The translations under genes and the position numbers were made by a program. Below the pieces are notes generated by a model that was not told the origin of the DNA, did not search any database, and was given only the letters and a program-made list of their open reading frames with translations. From an uncultured Solobacterium sp. (GTDB taxonomy: Bacteria > Bacillota_I > Bacilli_A > Erysipelotrichales > Erysipelotrichaceae), in the NCBI GenBank assembly GCA_900552125.1, contig URYK01000026.1:1-38213 (forward strand): a DNA stretch of 38,213 nucleotides. Direction: 5' to 3'. The stretch's first letter is position 1, and every line of letters starts with the position of its first letter. Of this stretch, positions 1-8,015 are shown in pieces.

Positions 1-148
1 CCATTTTCATATACGAATGAATCCTTTCTTGAATATCTTAACTTAATGACATTGGGATGGCCCCTCTCTTTCCTTTTGTGATTTACTACCACTCTTTCAT
101 CACAATATGTTCAAAATATGTAGCATATATCTATTTTAAATAATATCC

Positions 149-343
149 TTAATTTCTCTTATTCAGATAATTTCCTGCTGTGATACTGATAAATACAGCA
201 ATAATATAATATCTTGATGAATATAAATTTAATAAATTTTGTGAAGGAATAAATATTGCGATCAGAAGCATGATTCCTATAATACTGCATGATGAGAGAA
301 CTGCTGTCTTTAATCTTTCTAAGTTCTTATAATCATTTTCCAT
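149..343 (-). CDS. Small two-helix membrane protein, unknown function
   Basis: A 64-residue protein with a charged N-terminus (about residues 1-12), a hydrophobic helix at about 15-34 and a second at about 44-58, ending in a short basic tail. I do not recognise the family. It is supported as a real gene by an AAAGG ribosome site about 10 bases before the ATG and by a well-formed sigma-A promoter just upstream (375-403). It stands alone, after the terminator that ends the tagO-like gene and in the same direction. No clear terminator follows within the 148 bases to the window edge, where I see no other gene. Confidence 0.55.
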   Translation of the reverse strand: MENDYKNLERLKTAVLSSCSIIGIMLLIAIFIPSQNLLNLYSSRYYIIAVFISITAGNYLNKRN

Positions 344-374
344 AAAATCTTACCTTTCTAATTATTCCGATATA

Positions 375-403
375 ATTCTAATCTACATAAACTCCTTTAT
401 CAA
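375..403 (-). promoter_or_regulatory. Sigma-A-type promoter for the small membrane protein
   Basis: On the minus strand TTGATA (398-403) is followed by a 17-base spacer and TAGAAT (375-380), each one base from consensus. The predicted start of transcription lies about 25 bases before the ATG at 343. Confidence 0.55.
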
Positions 404-439
404 CACTATAAATATTAATATTACTTAATTATTCAGCAT

Positions 440-470
440 AAAAAAAGAAGATGCTAATTAACACCTTCTG
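440..470 (-). terminator. Rho-independent terminator after the tagO-like gene
   Basis: Minus-strand stem AGAAGGTG / CATCTTCT (8 pairs, one G-U) with an 8-base loop, followed by a run of T. It begins directly after the stop codon at 477. Confidence 0.8.
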
Positions 471-476
471 ATCTTT

Positions 477-1556
477 CTATTTTCCTCGAGAGGAACTTTT
501 ATAAAACTTTCTTACCTGTTTCTGTAAGGTATTCGCAATTGATAAGATTGGATGATATTGTTTTGATATCATTCCTGAGAATTCAATAAATAGTTCTACA
601 ATGAACGCTATAATAAATAATACAATGAATCCTGCAGTCTTATTTACTATATAAATATAAGCAGTGAAGCCAAATAATGCAGTCACAATATAAAGAATAA
701 TGACTGTATTACGATGACCAAATCGCTGTTGAAGTAGATGATGCAGATGTTTTTTATCTGCTTCAGAGAATTTATGACCATTTAGCTTTCTTCTTAATAT
801 AGCACCTAACGTATCTACAATTGGCACTGCCAACAATAAGATGGGTAGAGCTAGTGTCATAATGGTAGAACTTTTAAATCCTAATAAAGATATGGCAGAT
901 ATGATAAATCCTAAAAATAGTGCTCCACAATCACCCATAAAGATACTCGCTGGATGAGCATTATACAATAGAAATCCTAATGTTGCGCCAGCTAGAATCA
1001 AAGACATCGTCTGTATATCTAATCTACCTTCTAGAATAGAAAGACATGCGATAACAATTAAGATAATTGTTGAGATACCGCCAGCTAATCCATCTAATCC
1101 ATCAATAAGATTAACTGCATTGGTAATTCCTATAATCCATAGGAATGTAACCGCAATGGAAATCAATCCCATATCAATCTTAATACCAAATGGTAAACGA
1201 ATTACATCTAGCGACACATTCGCAACCGTCATTAAGACAATCGCTGCGGCAATTTCAAATAATAGTTTATATTTAGGTTTTAAATTTACCATATCGTCAA
1301 TCAGACCGCCTATAAACATAATCGTACCACCAATTAAAATGCCATTAATGGTCATATCTGTCTTCATGAAAATAGCCATACAGATAATAAATGATACATA
1401 AATTGCTACTCCACCAATGCGTGCAATCTTACCTTTATGTACAGTTCTCTCATTTTCCAAGGCATAGATTTCCAATTTACATGCGATAACTTTAAGAACA
1501 GGAGTGATGAGTGCAGATAAAGCCAATGGAATGATCAGATATTTCAGCCAATCCAT
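477..1556 (-). CDS. tagO: Undecaprenyl-phosphate sugar-1-phosphate transferase, TagO/WecA family
   Basis: Polytopic membrane enzyme of the MraY/WecA glycosyltransferase-4 family. It is expected to move a GlcNAc-1-phosphate type group from a UDP-sugar to undecaprenyl phosphate, the first membrane step of teichoic acid or capsule synthesis. Visible family signatures are the HKGKIARIGG segment near residue 41, the DD pair with following Lys residues (DDMVNLKPK, about 87), the NAVNLIDGLDGLAGG motif (about 146), MGDCGA (about 208) and the cytoplasmic His-rich loop KKHLHHLLQQRFGHR (about 267). That last loop marks the WecA/TagO group rather than MraY. About ten hydrophobic helices and a length of 359 are normal. 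The start has AGAGGAAAAACT before ATG. It follows mreB by 22 bases, so the two are probably one operon. Exact sugar substrate is inferred. Confidence 0.88.
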   Translation of the reverse strand: MDWLKYLIIPLALSALITPVLKVIACKLEIYALENERTVHKGKIARIGGVAIYVSFIICMAIFMKTDMTINGILIGGTIMFIGGLIDDMVNLKPKYKLLFEIAAAIVLMTVANVSLDVIRLPFGIKIDMGLISIAVTFLWIIGITNAVNLIDGLDGLAGGISTIILIVIACLSILEGRLDIQTMSLILAGATLGFLLYNAHPASIFMGDCGALFLGFIISAISLLGFKSSTIMTLALPILLLAVPIVDTLGAILRRKLNGHKFSEADKKHLHHLLQQRFGHRNTVIILYIVTALFGFTAYIYIVNKTAGFIVLFIIAFIVELFIEFSGMISKQYHPILSIANTLQKQVRKFYKSSSRGK

Positions 1557-1578
1557 AGTTTTTCCTCTCTACTTATTT

Positions 1579-2565
1579 CTACTGAACTAAGTGAAGGTTT
1601 TCCAGTAAGATTCCTGTACCTTCCGCAACACAACGAAGTGCATTATCTGCCACATATACAGGAATATGTAATTCATTACGTAATAATTCATCAATTCCGT
1701 GAAGTAAAGCTCCTCCACCAGTTAATACAATACCTCTAGTTACGATATCACTCGCAAGTTCTGGAGGTGTCTGTTCCAATACAGTTTTACATGCACGTAC
1801 TACATCCTGTAAGCTTTCTGCCATGCTTTCCTGAATTTCTTCACTAGTTAAAGTGATTGTTGTTGGAAGTCCTGTCACAAGGTCACGTCCACTGACTTCC
1901 ATTGATTCATGAATGCTTCCTTTCCATGCAGTACCAATGTGTTTTTTGATTTCTTCTGCAGTACGATCACCAATTAACAGTTTTTTATTTTCTTTTACAA
2001 ATTTGATAATGTCACGATCTAAAGTATCTCCCGCAATTTTTAAAGAAGTACTGCTTACGATTTCTCCTAAAGAGATAACCGCAACATCTGTCGTTCCACC
2101 ACCAATGTCTAATACCATACAGCCACTTGGTTTACCGATATCAAGTCCTGCACCAACAGCAGCTACTTTTGGTTCTTCTTCAATAAATACTTTTTTAGCC
2201 CCTGCACGATAAGCCGCATCACGAATCGCATTTCTTTCTACGCTTGTGATATTGCTTGGGCAGCAGATTAAAATTGTTGGACGTTTAAACATTCCTTTGA
2301 TCGCAAGTTTCTTAAAGAAGAAATTTAACATAATTTCTGTTACTTCAAAATCTGCGATAACTCCATCTTTTAATGGACGAATTGCCAACACTCTACCTGG
2401 TGTTCTACCTAACATGTCTTTCGCATCTTGTCCTGCCGCAAGACATTTCTTTGTTTCTGCATCTATTGCAACTACACTAGGCTCATCAATAACGATGCCT
2501 TCCCCCTTGACGTACATTAATAAGTTTGCTGTACCTAAGTCGATTCCTACTTCTTTTGAAAACAT
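1579..2565 (-). CDS. mreB: MreB/Mbl rod-shape actin homologue
   Basis: Cytoplasmic actin-like ATPase that forms membrane filaments guiding lateral wall synthesis. The N-terminal phosphate-1 loop GIDLGTANLLMYVKG, the central MVLDIGGGTTDVAVISLG phosphate-2 motif, GDTLDRDIIKF and the C-terminal GIVLTGGGALLHGIDELL adenosine motif are all intact. The length of 328 is standard. An AAAGGA box lies ten bases before the ATG. By position beside spoIIQ/spoIID it corresponds to the mbl or mreB copy of the Bacillus/Clostridium spoIID-spoIIQ-mbl neighbourhood; sequence alone does not let me separate Mbl from MreB. It is probably cotranscribed with the downstream tagO-like gene. Confidence 0.93.
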   Translation of the reverse strand: MFSKEVGIDLGTANLLMYVKGEGIVIDEPSVVAIDAETKKCLAAGQDAKDMLGRTPGRVLAIRPLKDGVIADFEVTEIMLNFFFKKLAIKGMFKRPTILICCPSNITSVERNAIRDAAYRAGAKKVFIEEEPKVAAVGAGLDIGKPSGCMVLDIGGGTTDVAVISLGEIVSSTSLKIAGDTLDRDIIKFVKENKKLLIGDRTAEEIKKHIGTAWKGSIHESMEVSGRDLVTGLPTTITLTSEEIQESMAESLQDVVRACKTVLEQTPPELASDIVTRGIVLTGGGALLHGIDELLRNELHIPVYVADNALRCVAEGTGILLENLHLVQ

Positions 2566-2665
2566 AGTTCTTCATTCCTTTCGTGAATCTTAATATAGAT
2601 TCGCATCTTTTCATACTCGCATATAGTGTTTATATATGCGTTATACTCATTTTCATGCACTTAAC

Positions 2666-2674
2666 ATTATATCA
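2666..2674 (-). promoter_or_regulatory. Extended -10 promoter upstream of mreB
   Basis: Minus-strand TGATATAAT is a TG-n-TATAAT extended -10 element about 100 bases before the mreB ATG. The -35 region is poor (CTTTTA), as is common with extended -10 promoters. The rest of the 209-base spoIIQ-mreB gap contains only AT-rich sequence and the spoIIQ terminator; it is too short for a spoIIID gene. Confidence 0.45.
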
Positions 2675-2755
2675 TAAATTCTAAAATGTAAAAGCGAAAA
2701 TCGATTTGTTGTTTTCTTAACATTCCTTAATAATTTTCTATTTGTATCAGATACT

Positions 2756-2777
2756 AAAAAGTACCGCTTGGGTACTA
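2756..2777 (-). terminator. Terminator overlapping the spoIIQ stop codon
   Basis: Minus-strand AGTACC / GGTACT stem with a 5-base loop, followed by TTTTT. The stop codon of spoIIQ lies in the 5' arm. Confidence 0.7.
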
Positions 2778-3398
2778 TTTAATATCGGTTAGTGCTTTGC
2801 CAATAATTACCGCAGGATCAATCAATACTTTATTCTTTTCTACAACGATATGCAAATGATTTCCTAAATCTTTATTATAAATATTGGTTCCGGCTTTTCC
2901 AATGATAGCTTTTTGTTTAAGCTTATCGCCTTTTTTTACTGCAACTTCAGATAAGCTCTGATAAGTAATAGAGAGATCATCGCTATGAATCGTCACTGTT
3001 TTCCCAAATATATTATCATCTTTTACTTCTGTCACTTCACCGCTAAAACTTGCCAGTACATCAAACGCTTCATCATTAAATGCGTAATCCATTCCCTGAT
3101 TTCCACGATACACACCTTCAAATTTAGTAAGCGAGGCAACTTTTGTATCTGTTCCATCATAATAATCTAACACAAGTTTTGCATCTACAGAAAATGGCTG
3201 TACTCCTTTTTCTATAGTATCACTCTGTGGGAGATTAAGCACCGGAGTTGTATCTTCATTAAAGACTGGTGTCTGCGCTTCTTTATCCTGAAGTGTATAT
3301 TCATATGTTAAATAGGCAGCTGCACACATGCATAAGCAGCTCATAAACACCATTAAACTACGTTTTGGAAATCTTTTTTTCTTTTTATAGCTGTACAT
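2775..3398 (-). CDS. spoIIQ: SpoIIQ-like degenerate M23 peptidase
   Basis: A 207-residue membrane-anchored protein: basic N-terminus, one transmembrane helix (about 14-33), an acidic linker, then an M23/LytM domain (about 85-200). In sporulating Firmicutes SpoIIQ sits in the forespore membrane and binds SpoIIIAH across the septum to form the engulfment channel. The second zinc motif is kept (HLH, H181 and H183), and so is the Asp of the first motif (D104). The first-motif His is replaced by Asn (N100 in YRGNQGMDY). Loss of this ligand implies no peptidase activity, as in the Bacillus subtilis protein. It lies directly downstream of spoIID. The start has AGGTGATGAA before ATG. Naming rests on degenerate motif plus neighbourhood. 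Confidence 0.82.
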   Translation of the reverse strand: MYSYKKKKRFPKRSLMVFMSCLCMCAAAYLTYEYTLQDKEAQTPVFNEDTTPVLNLPQSDTIEKGVQPFSVDAKLVLDYYDGTDTKVASLTKFEGVYRGNQGMDYAFNDEAFDVLASFSGEVTEVKDDNIFGKTVTIHSDDLSITYQSLSEVAVKKGDKLKQKAIIGKAGTNIYNKDLGNHLHIVVEKNKVLIDPAVIIGKALTDIK

Positions 3399-3452
3399 TT
3401 CATCACCTAATTATGTAATTGCTAGTTGCTCATTACATCCTTTCTAGTGATG

Positions 3453-3480
3453 ATTATGCCCTATTAAACCATGCTTATAC
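3453..3480 (-). promoter_or_regulatory. Candidate sigma-F-type promoter for spoIIQ
   Basis: On the minus strand GTATA (3476-3480) is followed 14 bases later by GGGCATAAT (3453-3461). The second element matches the GGnnAnAnT form of the Bacillus sigma-F -10 element; the first matches GyATA. The usual spacer is about 15. The -35 element overlaps the spoIID stop codon. In B. subtilis spoIIQ is a sigma-F gene, which makes the position meaningful, but the match is by eye only. Confidence 0.35.
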
Positions 3481-4404
3481 ATTCAATTTATCAATTTTAA
3501 CATCTGTATAATAGTGATTTAATATATCTTTATATGTTTTCCCCTGTAGTGCCATTTGCTGTGCACCTATCTGACTCATACCTATTCCGTGTCCATAACC
3601 TTGTGTAGTAATATGATATCCATCTTTCTGTTTCTTGATTGAAAAGCAGGAGGATCTTAAATTAAGTTTTTCTCGTATTTCTCTTCCACTAAAAGAAATC
3701 CCATCAATAACTATATTTTTCACATAGCCTGAATCATAATATTGAGTTTCAGATATTTCACTTATTGTATTCTCAAAGCCTAATAAGGTATGAAAATCTT
3801 CTTCTGAAAACACTACTGTCTGCTTATAAGATTTATCTGCTGTATCCCATGAACTATCTACACTTTGTAAGTATGGTGTCTCTTTCTGCCAATACTCTTC
3901 ACTATTAGCAGTTTTCCCACAGGAGCTGCTAAAGAAGGCTGCTGTTATTGGTTTTCCCTCATATGTCATAATTTCATTCTTCGTTTCCTCTATAGCTTTT
4001 ACTATGCGTTCATGATACTTTTCATAATCTGTCCCCCATATTTGTTTTAGCTGTTTATCATCATGATATACCTGTGTTCTAGTAGTATCATCTACCTCAT
4101 ATCCTCTTTGAACTACAAACGTTCTTGATGCTACACATTGTGCTTTCAATGTCTCTATTTCAAATGAAGCACTCATTTCTGAACCAATGACACCTTCTAA
4201 ATATTCATCTATAGATAGTTTTAAACTAGTTCCATCTTGTCGAATCATATGTACCATATTTTCTTCCTTAGCTTCTTCATCACTTGAAAACTTCTTCTCT
4301 ATTGTTTCCCAAAAAGGTAAAGAGGTATTATCCAGACTTAGCCATAAATAAGCTGATATGAGTAAAATCATAATCAAAATAAAAATCTTAATATACAATT
4401 TCAA
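3475..4404 (-). CDS. spoIID: Stage II sporulation protein D (lytic transglycosylase)
   Basis: SpoIID cleaves glycan strands at the septum with SpoIIM/SpoIIP to drive engulfment. The protein has an N-terminal membrane anchor (about residues 4-23), a short linker, then the SpoIID domain. The segment IDEYLEGVIGSEMSASF holds the candidate catalytic Glu (E76), followed by LKAQCVASRTF, AFFSSSCGKTANSEEYW and the C-terminal GYGHGIGMSQIGAQQMA signature. The length of 309 is normal. The start is unusual: the only in-frame option that keeps the whole anchor is TTG at 4404, and its GAGGG box lies in the 3' arm of the terminator hairpin of the preceding regulator gene. The next Met (residue 12) has no ribosome site. 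Confidence 0.9.
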   Translation of the reverse strand: MKLYIKIFILIMILLISAYLWLSLDNTSLPFWETIEKKFSSDEEAKEENMVHMIRQDGTSLKLSIDEYLEGVIGSEMSASFEIETLKAQCVASRTFVVQRGYEVDDTTRTQVYHDDKQLKQIWGTDYEKYHERIVKAIEETKNEIMTYEGKPITAAFFSSSCGKTANSEEYWQKETPYLQSVDSSWDTADKSYKQTVVFSEEDFHTLLGFENTISEISETQYYDSGYVKNIVIDGISFSGREIREKLNLRSSCFSIKKQKDGYHITTQGYGHGIGMSQIGAQQMALQGKTYKDILNHYYTDVKIDKLNV

Positions 4405-4442
4405 AAAAAATCACACCCTCTCTATAAGATATGAAAGGGTGT
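4403..4442 (-). terminator. Terminator of the response-regulator gene, overlapping the spoIID ribosome site
   Basis: Minus-strand ACACCCTTTC / GAGAGGGTGT stem (one G-U), 10-base loop, then GATTTTTTTT. The 3' arm carries the GAGGG that would serve the TTG start of spoIID, so folding of this hairpin should both stop upstream transcription and mask that site. Confidence 0.75.
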
Positions 4443-4448
4443 TTCTTC

Positions 4449-6029
4449 TTATTCCGTTATATTCGGATGTATCTGTTTTTTAAATTCACTAGGAGATATA
4501 TTATAGTATTTCTTGAACACTTTATTAAAATATAATTGATCTTCTATTCCTACTGCCAATGCTACATCTTTGATCATACTATCTTGATTGCTTAGTAATT
4601 CCATTGCTTTTTTCATTTTACGTTCATTCACATAATAATTTACATTTACTCCTGTTTCACTTTTAAACATACGACTTAATGTACTTTCATTCATATGTAA
4701 GTGATCTGCTATCATTTTTAGCGTTAGTTTTCGATGAATATTAGATTCGATATATTCTATCGCATCCAATATTTCTTTACGATAAAGCTGAGAAGAACTA
4801 TCCTGTAACCAGGTTTCGATAGTTTGAAAAGAACCTTTTACTATTTCTTCTAATTTATCACTCGTCTCACACAATGGAATCTGTGCTGTAATAGAATCAA
4901 ATGGAAAAGCATGACGAAGTCCTTTTGCCATTACATTTCCTTCAATGTTGTGAAAAATAAACATAAAGTATTCTTTTACAGATTGAGGCGATATTTCCTT
5001 TTCCTGCATAAAATACATGATATCTTCTAAAATACTATAAACCTTTGTGAAATTCTTCATCTGCATTGCATCTAATATCTGAAGATGAAAATCTACTTTA
5101 TTCATATCTAATTCATTAAAATTCTCATTTTCCTCAACCTGAATAAGAGAACCTTCTCCTAGATAGAATCGTCTTGCATGTGCCTTCAATAATAACTTAA
5201 ATTGTTCGTAAAAATTATCAGTTGACGGAATTATATCAGATAATGATATTGACATATGGATATCAAGATATTGTGCAATATTACGAATAATACTATGACA
5301 AATATTTAAAACACGAAGTTTCTCTTTACTTTCAAACATTATGATACCAGAGTGATTACTGATAAAAATCAAATGATATCCCATCATAATAGGAATAGAT
5401 TCTTTAATTAAATCTTTTAAATTATGATGCAGACCTTCATGATCTTTAACTTTTGTTTGATATAAATAATTTATGTTATCTACACGAAAATAGCCCATTT
5501 GAAATCCTTGTGAATACTTATCAAACATTGGTAAAGATAATATTTCCTGCAGCTTTTCTTCCTTAACCATATGCTTATTTTTTATTAACACAATACATTC
5601 TCTTAGTTTATTTATTGCGGCTTCATATTCATCATGGTCATTCTTACTACTTTCTACACATGACTCTTTTACCTGTTCAATTATTCTTTGTAACTCACTT
5701 TTTTCTAGTGTTACCTTTAATAAATAATCGAATGCCCCAGCTTTCATCGCATCTCTAACATATTCAAAATCTGAATAATTGCTTAAAGCAATGACTTGTG
5801 TATTTTTATTACGTTCTTTTATTTTCTTTATTAACTCAATACCATCCATACCTGGCATCTTTAAATCAGTAATTACGATTTCCGGATGTAGTTCATCAAA
5901 TACGCGCAGTGCTTCTTCTCCGTCTTTCACAGTAGCAATTACTTCACAATCTAATGCCTTCCAATCCAGCATATTTTTTAATGTAATTCGAATCAAACGT
6001 TCATCATCTACAATAAGCACCTTATACAT
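4449..6029 (-). CDS. YesN-type response regulator with AraC DNA-binding domain
   Basis: Receiver domain at the N-terminus (VLIVDDERLIRITLKNML acidic pocket, phosphoacceptor Asp in IVITDLKMPGMDG at residue 55 from this start, conserved Lys in DYLLK at 105), a long middle region of about 300 residues, and a C-terminal AraC/XylS double helix-turn-helix (about 425-520, with YFNKVFKKYYNISPSEFK). It should receive phosphate from the kinase encoded just upstream and act as a DNA-binding activator. The open frame reaches 6038 and overlaps the kinase stop as ATGA, but GAGGG then touches that ATG; the ATG at 6029 has the box at proper spacing and starts right before KVLIVDDE, so I prefer it. YesM/YesN systems usually control sugar ABC transporters, and none is in this window. 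Confidence 0.9.
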   Translation of the reverse strand: MYKVLIVDDERLIRITLKNMLDWKALDCEVIATVKDGEEALRVFDELHPEIVITDLKMPGMDGIELIKKIKERNKNTQVIALSNYSDFEYVRDAMKAGAFDYLLKVTLEKSELQRIIEQVKESCVESSKNDHDEYEAAINKLRECIVLIKNKHMVKEEKLQEILSLPMFDKYSQGFQMGYFRVDNINYLYQTKVKDHEGLHHNLKDLIKESIPIMMGYHLIFISNHSGIIMFESKEKLRVLNICHSIIRNIAQYLDIHMSISLSDIIPSTDNFYEQFKLLLKAHARRFYLGEGSLIQVEENENFNELDMNKVDFHLQILDAMQMKNFTKVYSILEDIMYFMQEKEISPQSVKEYFMFIFHNIEGNVMAKGLRHAFPFDSITAQIPLCETSDKLEEIVKGSFQTIETWLQDSSSQLYRKEILDAIEYIESNIHRKLTLKMIADHLHMNESTLSRMFKSETGVNVNYYVNERKMKKAMELLSNQDSMIKDVALAVGIEDQLYFNKVFKKYYNISPSEFKKQIHPNITE

Positions 6030-6034
6030 ACAAG

Positions 6035-7708
6035 TCATCCCTCACTTTTTTTATATGGAAGTAAAAGCGTCACGATTGTCCCTTTACCTATAACACTTTT
6101 TATATCCATAGAATATTTTTCTCCATACATTAAATGAATACGTTCCTGAACATTTTTAACTCCAATACCGCTTAACTTCTTATATCGTGTTTCTGTTTGC
6201 GTAATTTTAAATCCTTTACCATTATCACCTATTTCAATTTTTAAAAACTCTCCTTCTTTTTTAACTCGTATTGTTAGTATTTGGTGTTCTTTATCTTCTT
6301 CAAATGCATGGAGAATACTATTTTCCACTATTGGCTGTAGTAAAAACTTCAGTATAACACAATCCAATACATCATTATCTATATTATATACTGTTTCGAA
6401 AACATCTCCATAACGAAGTTTCTGAATAATGATATAATTTTTTACATTCTCTATTTCATCTTGGACGCTAACCATTTCTTTACTATCCAAAATTGTATTA
6501 CGCAATAACTTAGCTAATGCGCTAATTCCTTCACTTACAGGCTTATCTTCATTTAAGATTGCCAGATATTTTAACGTATTTAAGGTATTGAATAAGAAAT
6601 GTGGATTAATTTGCGCCTGCAATAGCTGAAATTGACTTTCCCTTTTCATTTCCTGTTCTTTCTCTATTGTCTCTAATAGTTCTTGAACACGATTCAAAAG
6701 ATCATTAAAGTTAACATTTAATTCATGAATTTCATCCTTACCATTATCCTCTATTTGACTTAAAGCAAGGTTGCTTTCATCAATATTTCGCATAGATTGT
6801 AATAACTTATTAATTGGATCTATCATACTTCGATAAATAAAATAGGCTATAATTGCGACCACCAGCAAAAATACCATACCATATATCAAGAGCATATCAC
6901 GATAACTATATATTTCAGCTAACACTGCACTCTCTTTACTTAAATATACTACGTACCATGAAGTATCCTTATTCTCTTTTTTTGTTAAGTAATACGAAAT
7001 CTGGTCTATTTCAACGATTGATGCTGATAAATCAATAGGTTTCTGAATAGATGATTCTAGACTTCCAAACAAACAATTTCCTTTTTCATCTGTTACGACA
7101 AGCAGACTATCATCTTCCATTCGCAGGATAGACGAATTAAATATTTCTTTTTCATAGCTTGTTAATAAATAACCAATCGGCTGATTATATAAATCATAAA
7201 TCCCTATGATCTGTATGATGGAATCATTTGTTTCATCATATCTCCATAGACCATTTTCTCCTTGTTTTAGAATTTCATCTTTTAAAGAAGATATCTCTAA
7301 TGAATTAATATTCCCTTCTTTATATAACTGGTTTTCATTTGCATCTAATAATCGTAACCCTGTATATTCTTCAAGAATATTATGTTCATGCAATCCCTGA
7401 ACAAACTGTAAATATATACTTTCATCCGTAGGGTAATATAAAAAATTTCTTACATACGGTGCACCGATTAATTTATACATCTGTTTATTTAAATGATCAA
7501 TGTGGACCTGAAATAACTCCTCAGACATCGAAACTACTCGATTGGCATTTGTCTCATGTTTCTCTAAAAGTATTTCTCTATTAGATGAATAATAATAAGA
7601 AAACCAGATAAACATTAAAAAAATCGGCACAAGGATAAAGCCTAGAAACAATCGCATTTTTATATTCGTTTTGCGAATTAATCCTTTAAATTTATTAAAC
7701 ATATTCAT
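6035..7708 (-). CDS. YesM-type sensor histidine kinase
   Basis: Membrane sensor of 557 residues. Helix 1 lies at about 19-39, followed by an extracytoplasmic sensing region of about 230 residues, helix 2 at about 272-292, a HAMP-like linker (IDPINKLLQSMRNID), then the His_kinase (PF06580) segment with phospho-acceptor His in QINPHFLFNTLN and a GHKL ATPase domain (N box near IVENSILHAF, G boxes GDNGKGF and GIGVKNVQERI). It should autophosphorylate on an extracellular signal and pass phosphate to the regulator encoded next. Its ATG immediately follows the ywzB stop, with GGAG nine bases before it, so it is probably cotranscribed with ywzB. The sensed ligand cannot be told from sequence. Confidence 0.92.
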   Translation of the reverse strand: MNMFNKFKGLIRKTNIKMRLFLGFILVPIFLMFIWFSYYYSSNREILLEKHETNANRVVSMSEELFQVHIDHLNKQMYKLIGAPYVRNFLYYPTDESIYLQFVQGLHEHNILEEYTGLRLLDANENQLYKEGNINSLEISSLKDEILKQGENGLWRYDETNDSIIQIIGIYDLYNQPIGYLLTSYEKEIFNSSILRMEDDSLLVVTDEKGNCLFGSLESSIQKPIDLSASIVEIDQISYYLTKKENKDTSWYVVYLSKESAVLAEIYSYRDMLLIYGMVFLLVVAIIAYFIYRSMIDPINKLLQSMRNIDESNLALSQIEDNGKDEIHELNVNFNDLLNRVQELLETIEKEQEMKRESQFQLLQAQINPHFLFNTLNTLKYLAILNEDKPVSEGISALAKLLRNTILDSKEMVSVQDEIENVKNYIIIQKLRYGDVFETVYNIDNDVLDCVILKFLLQPIVENSILHAFEEDKEHQILTIRVKKEGEFLKIEIGDNGKGFKITQTETRYKKLSGIGVKNVQERIHLMYGEKYSMDIKSVIGKGTIVTLLLPYKKSEG

Positions 7709-7912
7709 TTATACTCCATAATAAATGGAAATAGACAATAAAAACTGTGCAACTAAATATCCTAGCCCCATTGCCAGCAGTAATAATAATAGTCGAACCT
7801 GTCCTGGCTTTCTTACATTAGTGAATAATTCAAAACGAACACAACTCAATGCCCAAAAACATAATATAAAACTAACTGCATGTACTGTTAAATTGACTAA
7901 AAAGTATTGCAT
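7709..7912 (-). CDS. ywzB: YwzB-like small membrane protein (DUF1146)
   Basis: A 67-residue protein with two hydrophobic helices (about residues 6-24 and 41-62) around a basic loop containing FELFTNVRKPGQVRLL. This matches the DUF1146/YwzB pattern, a conserved Firmicute family of unknown function often found beside the murA-spoIID cluster. I place the start at ATG 7912, which has GAGGTG nine bases upstream, rather than the GTG at 7921 that overlaps that box. The kinase gene begins at the base after its stop. In related genomes ywzB and spoIID are near neighbours, so the two-component pair may have been inserted between them. Confidence 0.72.
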   Translation of the reverse strand: MQYFLVNLTVHAVSFILCFWALSCVRFELFTNVRKPGQVRLLLLLLAMGLGYLVAQFLLSISIYYGV

Positions 7913-7983
7913 GTTTTTCACCTCACATTCATTATACTTTTTTTTAATCTATGAGAAAAGAAAAATAATCAACATAAATATAA

Positions 7984-8015
7984 AGAAAAACAAGGCTTAT
8001 TCATTTTTGCCTTGT
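7984..8015 (-). terminator. Terminator of the O-antigen-ligase-like gene
   Basis: Minus-strand ACAAGGC / GCCTTGT stem, with the stop codon in the 11-base loop, followed by TTTTTCTTT. The remaining bases up to ywzB (7913-7983) show nothing else. Confidence 0.7.

Noticed and set aside
1120..1401. Plus-strand open frames opposite tagO, mreB, fhs and other minus-strand genes
   Set aside because: They are antisense shadows with no ribosome sites and no recognisable protein features.
4403..4442. Sigma-E promoter for spoIID in the hairpin region
   Set aside because: CATATCTTAT is only a weak match to the -10 and no -35 lies at proper spacing.
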